Part shown: one piece after another, positions 1-7,793 of the stretch
Numbering within the stretch: the first letter of the stretch is position 1
Layout of the letters: each line of letters opens with the position of its first letter
Origin: an uncultured Prevotella sp.
Lineage (GTDB): Bacteria > Bacteroidota > Bacteroidia > Bacteroidales > Bacteroidaceae
Direction of reading: 5' to 3'
NCBI GenBank assembly: GCA_900315525.1
Contig: OMZO01000001.1
Span: 164,461-228,460, forward strand
Length of the DNA stretch: 64,000 bases
Translations under genes and position numbers: made by a program
The notes under the pieces: model-generated
What the model was told of the DNA's origin: nothing
The model's input: the letters and a program-made list of their open reading frames with translations, nothing else
The model's database searches: none

Positions 1-98
1 GAGGTGTACTGAGAATCAACAGGAACATTCAAATCTGTACAGCCGACAGCCAGTGAGGCCAGGCCTACCATCAATAATCCTTTTATATTTGTTTTCAT
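1..98 (-). CDS. SusD-like outer-membrane lipoprotein, N-terminus only
   Basis: Only the first 32 codons lie inside the window; the rest continues past base 1. The protein starts MKTNIKGLLMVGLASLAVGC, a lipoprotein signal with Cys20 as the lipidated residue. The gene begins 19 bases after the SusC stop codon in the same direction. This order, TonB receptor then lipoprotein, is the standard SusC/SusD pair, in which SusD binds glycan at the cell surface and closes over the SusC barrel. Identity is inferred from position and the lipobox, because the conserved SusD body is not visible. Confidence 0.75.
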   Translation of the reverse strand, partial: MKTNIKGLLMVGLASLAVGCTDLNVPVDSQYT

Positions 99-117
99 AA
101 TTGCGTCTGATTAAGAA

Positions 118-3117
118 TTAGAAATTAATCTTTGTGCCAACCATAATGGTGCGGGTGTGCGGATAGTTGCTCCAGCGATAGTCAACACCCGGAGAGATAC
201 CACCCATATTGACCTCAGGATCGAGACCCTTGTAGCCTGTGATGGTGAACACGTTGTTGCAGGTAGCATAGAGCTGCAGGCTCTGGAGCCAGTCACCAAG
301 CTTGTCGAAGGTATAACCGATAGAAAGGGTCTGCAGACGGAAGTAGTCACCCTTCTCCAGGAAACGGTCAGAAGGAATGTTACTCAGGTTGTCGGCTACA
401 GCACGGTCTGTGATGAACTCCTTCAGCACGTTCTTACCGCCAGCGAAGAAATCGGGAGCAGTGTAGTGAGCGCGAGAGCCGTTGTAGATCTTGTTGCCGA
501 AGACACCAGTGAAGAACAGGGTCATGTTCCAGTTCTTGTAGTTCAGGGTGTTGTTCCAGCCGAGGTTCAGCTTAGGCTGTGCATTACCTGCCACGTAACG
601 GTCTCTACGATCGTCAGGTGTGCTGGTTGTCTCACTGGTCTGGTTGCCGTTCTCATCGAAGACGTAGTAAGTAGCCTTACCTTCTGCGTTGTAGCCAGCG
701 AAGGCGTGCAGATAGAATGTTCCAAGAGGCTCACCCTCCATGATACGCTGAGTATAGCCGTTGGCAGATACACCAGCTACCATCGGGTCGCCCTGCGTGA
801 AGTAACCCACCTCAAACTTGTCGTTCGAGAGTTTGTTGACCTTATTGCTGTTGTGCGACAGGTTCAGCGTGGTCATCCAGTTGAAGTCCTTCGTACGGAT
901 AGCGTCGATATTGATTGTGAACTCGATACCCTTGTTGGTGATCTCACCCACGTTGGCAGCGATATTGTCGAACGGATAGATGACGGTAGATACAGGATAG
1001 TTCCAGATCAGGTCCTTGGTCTTCTTGTGGTAGAACTCGATGCTACCATTGATGCGGTTGTTCCAGAAGCCATAATCGATACCGATATTGAACATACCTG
1101 TAGTCTCCCACTTCAGGTCGGGGTTAGCCAGCTTCGTGGCACCGAGGATGGCCCACTGGTTGCCGTTATAGGTGAAGGTAGAACCCGTTGCGCCATAGGT
1201 AGCTACTGCAGAGTAGGCACCGAAACCAAGGGCGTTACCAGAGACACCATAACCGAAACGGAGCTTCAAGTTGTCAAACACATTCTGATTAGCCATGAAC
1301 GGCTCCTCGGTGATATTCCAAGCAGCTGATACAGAGGGGAAGGTACCCCAGCGATTGTCCTTGCCGAATACTGACGAACCATCGCGACGGATGGTTGCCT
1401 GCAACATATAACGGCTGTTGAATGAATAGCTCAGACGTCCATAGAAAGAGATGTTGCGAATCGTCTCCTTTGTACCACTCTGAACGGCAGGCATGCCATC
1501 GATGGTTCCAGCGTATGTCAGCTGGTTCCACTTCAGATAGTCATCAAAGAAGTTGTGTACTGTCAGACCAAAACCGTCGTTTGATCTTCTCTCTTCCCAA
1601 GAATAACCTGCCATCAGGGCCAGCTTGTGAACCTTTGCGAAGGTGTGGTCGTAGTTCAGGTAGGTCTCAAAGGTCTGGTCGTCACCGAAATAGGTATTTC
1701 TTGAAGCGTTACCGTTATAGGCGTTGTAGGGCACCAGCTGTGTGTTGTGAGAGTGATAGTCACTGTAGGTGCTCTGACGATGGTTGAACGAGTAGTTGGC
1801 ATTCCAGTCCAGACCCTCGATGATATGCAGCGTACCCTTGGCAATAATCTGGTTACGTTTCCACATGGTCTCAGAGGTATCCTCGTTGATCATCGACAGG
1901 GGGTTGTAGTTGGCAGAGCCGTCACCCGTCGTCCACGTACCGTCAGGATTCTGGGTGTTCAGCGTCGGGTTGAAGTAGTTCATAGCGTCGAGGACAGAAG
2001 CACCTGTGTCGCCCATAGGAACACCAACGTGCTTGCCATACATGGCATTCACACCGATAGAGACGTCCAGACGGTCCTTCAAGATCTTTGAGCTGATCAG
2101 CGAACGGATGTTCACACGATTCATCTTCGTGCCGTCGATAACACCCTGACGGTTCATGTAGTTCACGCTGGCCATGTACTTGGTTTTGGCAGAACCACCA
2201 GTGATTGATACATTGTGATTGTGGCTAATACCGGTGCGGAGCACTTCCTTCTGCCAATCGGTATTACCGCCCTTATCGTAGGCATAGTCGAGATTGTTAG
2301 CTCTGACATAGCCGCGGATATCGTCTGCTGAAGCGATGTCGAGTTTCTTTGAAATGATGTCAAAGCCCACATAGCCGTTGTAGCTGACGTTCGTGCGCTC
2401 GGTCTTGCCGCCGCTCTTCGTGGTGATGATGATCACACCGTTGGCAGCCTTAGAACCGTAGATAGCCGTAGCGGTAGCATCGCGGAGCACGTCGATGGTC
2501 TCGATATCGTCAGGAGCCACCATGGAGATATCCACACCGGGGATACCATCAATGACATAATAAGGCTGCATGGCAGCACCATCACGAAGTGAAGAGGCAC
2601 CACGGAGTGTGATAGAAGGCGCACCATTCGGGTCACCTGAAGAGGTTACAACCAGACCGGCCACCTTACCCTGCAGCATAGAAGCAGGATCGGTGAACAC
2701 ACCCTTGTTCAAGTCTTTCGACTGCACAGTGGTGATAGATGAGGTCACGTCCTTACGACGCATCGTACCATAACCGACGACCACCACTTCATTCAGTACT
2801 TGATTGTCTTCCTCCAGTGTGACGGTCATGCCGTTCTGGGCAGCAACCGTCTGCGAGGTATAGCCTACATACGAGATCGTGAGTTTGGCACCCTGCTTGA
2901 CAGTCAGAGTAAACTTACCGTCGAAATCGGTCACTACACCATTAGTGGTTCCTGCTTCCAGGACACTCACGCCAATCAGAGGCTCACCTGCAGCGTCCAG
3001 TACAGTTCCTGACACCTTGTTCTGTGCCAGCATCACCGTACTGCACAACAGAAAGAACATAAAGAACATTGTCTTCACTGTTCCATGCTTGAGATTTAGG
3101 ATCTTTTGCATAATCAT
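118..3117 (-). CDS. SusC-family TonB-dependent outer-membrane receptor
   Basis: 999 residues, full length for SusC. A signal peptide (about 1-31) is followed by a carboxypeptidase-regulatory-like beta-sandwich (about 34-112), a TonB-box region with NEVVVVGYGT (about 109-118), a plug domain (about 120-240) and a long 22-strand-type barrel ending in an aromatic-rich C-terminus (GTKINF). The family imports oligosaccharides across the outer membrane using TonB energy, with the SusD partner encoded next. A GH28 gene lies 31 bases upstream in the same direction, so GH28, SusC and SusD probably form one transcription unit. The start could be either of two nearby ATGs (3117 or 3111). The substrate cannot be read from SusC itself; the GH28 neighbour hints at pectin or a related glycan. 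Confidence 0.93.
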   Translation of the reverse strand: MIMQKILNLKHGTVKTMFFMFFLLCSTVMLAQNKVSGTVLDAAGEPLIGVSVLEAGTTNGVVTDFDGKFTLTVKQGAKLTISYVGYTSQTVAAQNGMTVTLEEDNQVLNEVVVVGYGTMRRKDVTSSITTVQSKDLNKGVFTDPASMLQGKVAGLVVTSSGDPNGAPSITLRGASSLRDGAAMQPYYVIDGIPGVDISMVAPDDIETIDVLRDATATAIYGSKAANGVIIITTKSGGKTERTNVSYNGYVGFDIISKKLDIASADDIRGYVRANNLDYAYDKGGNTDWQKEVLRTGISHNHNVSITGGSAKTKYMASVNYMNRQGVIDGTKMNRVNIRSLISSKILKDRLDVSIGVNAMYGKHVGVPMGDTGASVLDAMNYFNPTLNTQNPDGTWTTGDGSANYNPLSMINEDTSETMWKRNQIIAKGTLHIIEGLDWNANYSFNHRQSTYSDYHSHNTQLVPYNAYNGNASRNTYFGDDQTFETYLNYDHTFAKVHKLALMAGYSWEERRSNDGFGLTVHNFFDDYLKWNQLTYAGTIDGMPAVQSGTKETIRNISFYGRLSYSFNSRYMLQATIRRDGSSVFGKDNRWGTFPSVSAAWNITEEPFMANQNVFDNLKLRFGYGVSGNALGFGAYSAVATYGATGSTFTYNGNQWAILGATKLANPDLKWETTGMFNIGIDYGFWNNRINGSIEFYHKKTKDLIWNYPVSTVIYPFDNIAANVGEITNKGIEFTINIDAIRTKDFNWMTTLNLSHNSNKVNKLSNDKFEVGYFTQGDPMVAGVSANGYTQRIMEGEPLGTFYLHAFAGYNAEGKATYYVFDENGNQTSETTSTPDDRRDRYVAGNAQPKLNLGWNNTLNYKNWNMTLFFTGVFGNKIYNGSRAHYTAPDFFAGGKNVLKEFITDRAVADNLSNIPSDRFLEKGDYFRLQTLSIGYTFDKLGDWLQSLQLYATCNNVFTITGYKGLDPEVNMGGISPGVDYRWSNYPHTRTIMVGTKINF

Positions 3118-3148
3118 TAATTAAAGTTAGTAATATTGAAAATAAGAA

Positions 3149-4474
3149 TTATTCAAGCGTAAAGTCGGCATTCTCCGTCACAATAGGGACATTCGCGTTC
3201 TCCAGGTCTTTAGCACTGACGGTGATAAAGCCTTCACCCTTGCAGGGGCGCTTGTCGAACACATACTGATCCGTCTTTGCTCCAGCCAGTTTGATATGGA
3301 CATTGTCAAAACTGATACCATCCACCTTGCCAACCTCGTCACAGCCGACGAAACAGCCATTAGCAGAAATAGCCGAGATGTTATAGAAACGGATTCGCTT
3401 TACCTCACCGCACTTGCCCTCAATCTGTCCTTTCGGGAATCGCCAGTTGGCATCCTTATGATTACCATTGGCACGCGGATAGCTGGTCACATAGATGGGC
3501 TCTGCCTTACCCCACCACACATCGCTCCACAAGCGACAATCGAGTTGTATGTTCGAGAAGATGATGTCGGTCACCGTACCCTCGTCACGATTCTGAATAC
3601 CCAGACCACGGTTCGACTTCGTGATGATACAGTTGTCAAACACCACATTATAGATGGAGTCCATGTTCTCACTACCTATCTTAATAGCACATGAGCGCGA
3701 AGACATCACACAGTTGGTCACCGTGATGTCGTGACAGGAACCGTATTTCTCGAACTCTCGGCGGTTCTTCAGACAGATGCAGTCATCGCCCGAAGTGATG
3801 TGACAGTTAGCGATACGTACGTTCTTCGAGTGGTCGATATCGATACCGTCACCATTGCGGATCTTCAGGTTGTTCAGCAACTGGATACCGTCAATCACAG
3901 CCCCGTCGCAACCAATCAGGTGAACCGTCCAGTAGGCACCTTCCTTAATAGTCACGTCGCGGATGGTCAGGTTCTTCACGGCTGTCAGCGTCAGCACGTG
4001 CGGACGCGGATCGAAGGTCTGGTCGGCCAGCGGCTTCAGTTCATACGAGTCCTCCAGTTCCTTGCCCATGAAGGCGATACCATTGCCATGAATCGTTCCC
4101 TTACCGGTGATACTGATGTTTTCTGCATCGTTGGCATAGAGCCACAGCATACCCTCACCTCTGTTCTCACCAAAGGCACTTAACTGATAAATCGATTCGT
4201 CGGGATTGGCTTTCAAGGTGGCAGTAGCCTCCAAATGGAGTTCTACATTGCTCTTTAGTTCGATGGGACCTGCCAAGAAGGTATGGTTACGCGGAAAAAG
4301 CACCCGTCCACCACCTTCTGCCGAACAGCGGTCAATCGTCTGCTGTATCGCCTTGGCGTCGTCTGTCTTTCCATCACCTACTGCCCCTGCAGCAGTTACG
4401 TCATATACAGTTTGTGCGAATGAAAATTCTATCCCACACAAGAGTAATGCACCCAAAAGAGTTCGTTTTGTCAT
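3149..4474 (-). CDS. GH28-family glycoside hydrolase (polygalacturonase-like, variant active site)
   Basis: 441 residues with a signal peptide (about 1-20, ending FSFAQ), so exported. The N-terminus has the pectate-lyase-like opening YDVTAAGAVGDGKTDDAKAI. The right-handed beta-helix carries NGDGIDID (where classical enzymes have NTD) and SGDDCICLK (the catalytic Asp pair). At the usual GHG position the sequence reads SRSCAIKIGSE, and at the usual RIK position it reads RGLGIQNR. Two hallmark polygalacturonase elements are therefore replaced, so the substrate may not be plain polygalacturonate. It heads the unit containing SusC and SusD. A TACCTTTG -7 box lies 34 bases upstream of the ATG. Family membership is secure; exact activity is not. 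Confidence 0.85.
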   Translation of the reverse strand: MTKRTLLGALLLCGIEFSFAQTVYDVTAAGAVGDGKTDDAKAIQQTIDRCSAEGGGRVLFPRNHTFLAGPIELKSNVELHLEATATLKANPDESIYQLSAFGENRGEGMLWLYANDAENISITGKGTIHGNGIAFMGKELEDSYELKPLADQTFDPRPHVLTLTAVKNLTIRDVTIKEGAYWTVHLIGCDGAVIDGIQLLNNLKIRNGDGIDIDHSKNVRIANCHITSGDDCICLKNRREFEKYGSCHDITVTNCVMSSRSCAIKIGSENMDSIYNVVFDNCIITKSNRGLGIQNRDEGTVTDIIFSNIQLDCRLWSDVWWGKAEPIYVTSYPRANGNHKDANWRFPKGQIEGKCGEVKRIRFYNISAISANGCFVGCDEVGKVDGISFDNVHIKLAGAKTDQYVFDKRPCKGEGFITVSAKDLENANVPIVTENADFTLE

Positions 4475-4508
4475 TCTAAATTAGTAGCTACTTATTCGGA
4501 TTTGGGTG

Positions 4509-4516
4509 CAAAGGTA
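4509..4516 (-). promoter_or_regulatory. -7 promoter box of the GH28-susC-susD unit
   Basis: The minus strand reads TACCTTTG, matching the Bacteroidota -7 consensus TAnnTTTG, 34 bases before the GH28 ATG. The roughly 100 bases further upstream, up to the sigma-factor gene, are AT-rich and hold no gene I can support. Confidence 0.6.
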
Positions 4517-4620
4517 GCATAAAATCTGTATAAAAACGAATTTTTACGTTAAAATTATAAAAACAATAGTACTTTACCTTCAAATCATGGTATTTTCTCG
4601 CTCAAACGAGTTTAATAACC

Positions 4621-5118
4621 TTAGGCTGAGGCGTAGCAGCGGAGATACTCGCGCATCACCTTGCGGGCGGTGCCGAGACGATGTTCTACGCTCTTATAGC
4701 CCTCACCAAGTTCACGGGATATCTCCCCTACCTTCATACCACCGTAGATATGGAGACGGTAGATTTCACGACAGTTTTCTGGCAAACGCACCAGACCCCG
4801 TTCTAAGCGCTCCATGATCTCAAAGGCAGAGAAGACGGATTCCATGGTCGTCATCTCACTGCACACACCTTTGATATAGTGCTCATACTGCTCATAGGTG
4901 GTATGACGACGATAATAGTCATTGATCAGGTTTCGTGTAATGGTATAGACTAAGGCCGGCAGGGTGACCTCGGTAATCATCTTGTCGGTAGAAAGCAGTC
5001 TGAGGAAGACATCCTGAACGATATCTTCCGCCAGACGGCTGTCACCCAGACGGCTGCTGGCAAAAGCCAGTAGCTCGTCGCGGTGAGCAATGTAATAATT
5101 GGATATAAGTTGTTGCAT
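4621..5118 (-). CDS. ECF-type RNA polymerase sigma factor
   Basis: 165 residues, normal for an ECF sigma factor. Region 2 is visible as SRLGDSRLAEDIVQDVFLRL (about 21-40) with the DNA-melting part TITRNLINDYYRR (about 59-71). Region 4 is a helix-turn-helix in the last third (REIYRLHIYGGMKVGEISRE and a following recognition helix). It is the third gene of a minus-strand unit after the symporter and GH43, with a 24-base gap. ECF factors in Bacteroidota usually sit next to a FecR-type anti-sigma gene and control a SusC/SusD system; no FecR gene is next to it here. The GH28-SusC-SusD unit directly downstream is the obvious target, by inference. Confidence 0.88.
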   Translation of the reverse strand: MQQLISNYYIAHRDELLAFASSRLGDSRLAEDIVQDVFLRLLSTDKMITEVTLPALVYTITRNLINDYYRRHTTYEQYEHYIKGVCSEMTTMESVFSAFEIMERLERGLVRLPENCREIYRLHIYGGMKVGEISRELGEGYKSVEHRLGTARKVMREYLRCYASA

Positions 5119-5142
5119 GTCAAACGACCTCTGGTCGAAGCG

Positions 5143-6150
5143 TTATTCGTTGATCACCTTCTGAATCGTACCATCTTCGTTGTAGAAGAGGCGCTGTACC
5201 TTCAGGCTACGCAGATGGGTGATATCGTTAGAGGGCACACAGTCGTGGTAGAAGAGGAACCACTCGTCCTTAAACTTCACGATAGAATGATGGGTCGTCC
5301 AACCAACAACCGGATCGAGAATCACGCCCTGATAGGTGAAGGGTCCGTAAGGATTGTCACCGATAGCATAGCAGAGCATGTGGCTGTCACCAGTAGAGTA
5401 AGAGAAATAATACTTTCCATTATACTTGTGCATCCATGATGCCTCGAAGAAACGATGTGGGTCACCAGCCTTCAGGGGCTGACCGTCCTTATCGATGACA
5501 ACCACGTCATGAGGAGCCTCGGCAAACTGCATCACATCGTCGCTCAGACGAACCACGAAGCTAGGCAGAGCGGGCACATCGGCAGGAGCGAAGAGCTGTG
5601 TCTTCTTGTCAGCGGCAGGACCAAGGTCCACACCTTCCTTCACCAACTTCTGCGGTGCCTGGTACCACTGCAGCTGTCCACCCCAGAGGCCACCGAAATA
5701 CACATAGATCTGACCATCGTCGTCCTTGAACACGCTGGGATCGATACTCATCGAACCGCGGATGGGCTGTGCCTGAGGTACGAACGGACCTTCTGGCTTG
5801 TCAGCGACGGCCACACCAAGGTGGAACACACCGTTATAGTCTTTGGCAGAGAAGATCAGATAGTACTTTCCGTCTTTCTCCACGACGTCATTGTCCCACA
5901 TCTGCTTCTCAGCCCAGGGCACTTGTTCGACATCGAGAATGACACCATGATCAGTAACCTCACCGTTCTCAACATCGTCCAACGAAAGCACATGATAGTC
6001 CTTCATCTGGAAATGTCCACCATCATCGTCGAAGGCAGCGCCAGCCTCCCAGTCATGCGACGGATAGATGTAGAGCCGGCCATTAAACACATTGGCAGAG
6101 GGATCTGCCATATAATCACTCGGAAACAGATAGCGTGGTAGTTTTGCCAT
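5143..6150 (-). CDS. GH43-family glycosidase, cytoplasmic (beta-xylosidase / arabinofuranosidase type)
   Basis: 335 residues with no signal peptide, so probably intracellular. It opens LPRYLFPSDYMADPSANVF, where the Asp in MADPS is the expected catalytic base. SIDPSVFKDDDG carries the pKa-tuning Asp and FFEASWMHKYNGKYYFSYS carries the acid Glu in the E-x-x-W-x-HK pattern. This five-blade propeller layout and single-domain length fit GH43 enzymes that split short xylo- or arabino-oligosaccharides inside the cell. The symporter gene lies 25 bases upstream in the same unit, so the enzyme likely acts on what that symporter imports. Beta-xylosidase is my first guess; alpha-L-arabinofuranosidase cannot be excluded. 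Confidence 0.88.
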   Translation of the reverse strand: MAKLPRYLFPSDYMADPSANVFNGRLYIYPSHDWEAGAAFDDDGGHFQMKDYHVLSLDDVENGEVTDHGVILDVEQVPWAEKQMWDNDVVEKDGKYYLIFSAKDYNGVFHLGVAVADKPEGPFVPQAQPIRGSMSIDPSVFKDDDGQIYVYFGGLWGGQLQWYQAPQKLVKEGVDLGPAADKKTQLFAPADVPALPSFVVRLSDDVMQFAEAPHDVVVIDKDGQPLKAGDPHRFFEASWMHKYNGKYYFSYSTGDSHMLCYAIGDNPYGPFTYQGVILDPVVGWTTHHSIVKFKDEWFLFYHDCVPSNDITHLRSLKVQRLFYNEDGTIQKVINE

Positions 6151-6175
6151 AATCTTGATACTATTAAAAATTTAA

Positions 6176-7621
6176 CTATTCTTCCTCCTGCTTGATAAGA
6201 CGCCGACGAGCTGTCAACTCTGCCTGCATATTCTCATTGTATTCCTTGCTTATCGGATAGAAATGAAGAGCAAGTACACCAATACCCAGCAAAAGGGCTG
6301 GCAGGAAACTCGAAACCAGACGAATGCCATCCATGGCCATCTCGTCCTGCGCCGACACATTGCCTGAGACATAACCGAACATCGAGATAATAATGCCGGC
6401 AAAGGCGCCACCGAACCCCAGTCCCAGCTTCAGAGCCAATACGATGCCCGAGAAACAGAAGCCCGTAGCACGACGATGATTCTCATACTCGATATGGTCT
6501 GCCACATCGCCAATCATCGCCCAAAGCAGCGGAACGGTAGGCGCATAGGACATAGACTTCAGGAAATTAAGCACAAACATCAGACTGACATCGGTGGGAG
6601 AGGGAATAAAGAAAAGCGCCGTGAAGAATGCTGTCAGAGAGAGACAGACCATGAAGGTATTCTTCTTACCATACTTATTCGCCAGGAAACGCGACAAGCA
6701 CACGACACCCACAAACTGCACGATGGCACCCATCATATTGAAAGCCGAGAAACCGACGGCATAAGCCTCTTCCTGCTCAATGTCCAACCCAAAAAATGTC
6801 AGGAATTCATAAAGCGACCGCTGGTCAACATTATACTGGAAATAGAAGCTCATGGCCGATCCCCACATGGCCAGTGTGACAAACAAAGCAAAGGTCAGCA
6901 GGGCCATCGCATTCCATGACACATCGGATACCGTATCCTTGATATCTTCACGGATATTGACATCTTGAGTGGGGGGCGGCTGGATACGTTCTTTCGTCAC
7001 CTTAAACGTGATGATAAACATCGCAAAGGCCAGTAAGGCATAAAGCGCCACTGTCATAGACCATCCATGCTGCAATGTGCTACCATCAGAGAAATGATTG
7101 ACCAACGGCAAAGTCAGTCCCTGTACCACAAACTGCGCGATAGTCACCACCACGAAACGGATGGTCGTGATACTGGTACGCTCGCGGATGTCACTGGTCA
7201 TCACGCCACCTAAAGAAGTGTATGGTATATTATTAAAGGAATAGACCGTCATTAGCAACACATAGGAAATGGTTGCATAGACAGCCACCATACTCTTCTC
7301 CTCGATACCAGGATTATAGAATGCCAGCATGTAGAACACACAGAAAGGAATAGCTGTCCACAGCACCCAGGGACGGAACTTTCCCCACCTGGTGTTCGTA
7401 TGGTCAGAAAGAATACCCACCGTAGGATCCACGATGATGGCAGAGATACTTCCAATCATAAGAATACTGCCCGCCATGGCACCATCAAGGCCGAAGACGT
7501 CCGTATAGAACTTCAGCTGGAAGATCATCATCATCTGGAACACCAGATTGGCGGCGGCATCTCCCAATGAGTAGCCGACTTTCTCTCCTAATGATACCTT
7601 CTGTGATGCAAATTCTTTCAT
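6176..7621 (-). CDS. GPH-family sugar:cation symporter (MFS)
   Basis: 481 residues and about 12 membrane helices. The N-terminal stretch VGYSLGDAAANLVFQMMMIF and the loop DHTNTRWGKFRPWVLW are typical of the glycoside-pentoside-hexuronide:cation symporter family (MelB/XynD-like). A longer frame opens at a TTG at 7654, but that TTG is part of the -7 promoter box TACCTTTG at 7652-7659, so I use the ATG at 7621, which also begins the family-like sequence MKEFASQKVSLGEK. It heads a unit with GH43 and the ECF sigma factor and faces the divergent esterase-symporter unit. It probably imports oligosaccharides released in the periplasm. Confidence 0.88.
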   Translation of the reverse strand: MKEFASQKVSLGEKVGYSLGDAAANLVFQMMMIFQLKFYTDVFGLDGAMAGSILMIGSISAIIVDPTVGILSDHTNTRWGKFRPWVLWTAIPFCVFYMLAFYNPGIEEKSMVAVYATISYVLLMTVYSFNNIPYTSLGGVMTSDIRERTSITTIRFVVVTIAQFVVQGLTLPLVNHFSDGSTLQHGWSMTVALYALLAFAMFIITFKVTKERIQPPPTQDVNIREDIKDTVSDVSWNAMALLTFALFVTLAMWGSAMSFYFQYNVDQRSLYEFLTFFGLDIEQEEAYAVGFSAFNMMGAIVQFVGVVCLSRFLANKYGKKNTFMVCLSLTAFFTALFFIPSPTDVSLMFVLNFLKSMSYAPTVPLLWAMIGDVADHIEYENHRRATGFCFSGIVLALKLGLGFGGAFAGIIISMFGYVSGNVSAQDEMAMDGIRLVSSFLPALLLGIGVLALHFYPISKEYNENMQAELTARRRLIKQEEE

Positions 7622-7651
7622 TGATAATAAGGATAGGTTTTTTTCTGTCTG

Positions 7652-7659
7652 CAAAGGTA
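7652..7659 (-). promoter_or_regulatory. -7 promoter box of the symporter-GH43-sigma unit
   Basis: The minus strand reads TACCTTTG, 30 bases upstream of the chosen ATG at 7621. The box overlaps an in-frame TTG, which shows why the upstream TTG is not a credible start. Confidence 0.6.
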
Positions 7660-7765
7660 GGAATAATTCGTCTACACGACATTCTGATTTGTTACAGATG
7701 CTTTTTAAATTGTTTCATCATCAAAGAAAATCGATAATTTTAACCGCTTTGACAGACTTTTTTCG

Positions 7766-7773
7766 TATTTTTG
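7766..7773 (+). promoter_or_regulatory. -7 promoter box of the acetylesterase-symporter unit
   Basis: Reads TATTTTTG, 20 bases upstream of the ATG at 7794. Together with the box at 7652-7659 it forms a divergent promoter region of about 170 bases between the two sugar-use units, a natural place for a shared regulator site, although I see no clear operator. Confidence 0.5.
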
Positions 7774-7793
7774 CAACATAAAAAATATCGATT

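Noticed and set aside
157-1329. Long open frame on the plus strand (390 codons)
   Set aside because: It lies wholly antisense to the SusC gene, has no promoter or family motif, and its composition is that of a reversed SusC sequence.
7652-7659. Upstream TTG starts for the symporter, metG, btuC-like and GH3 genes
   Set aside because: Each TTG falls within a TAnnTTTG promoter box (for example 7652-7659, 11544-11559, 27600-27607, 27683-27690), so it would be at or before the transcription start; the downstream ATG is used instead.
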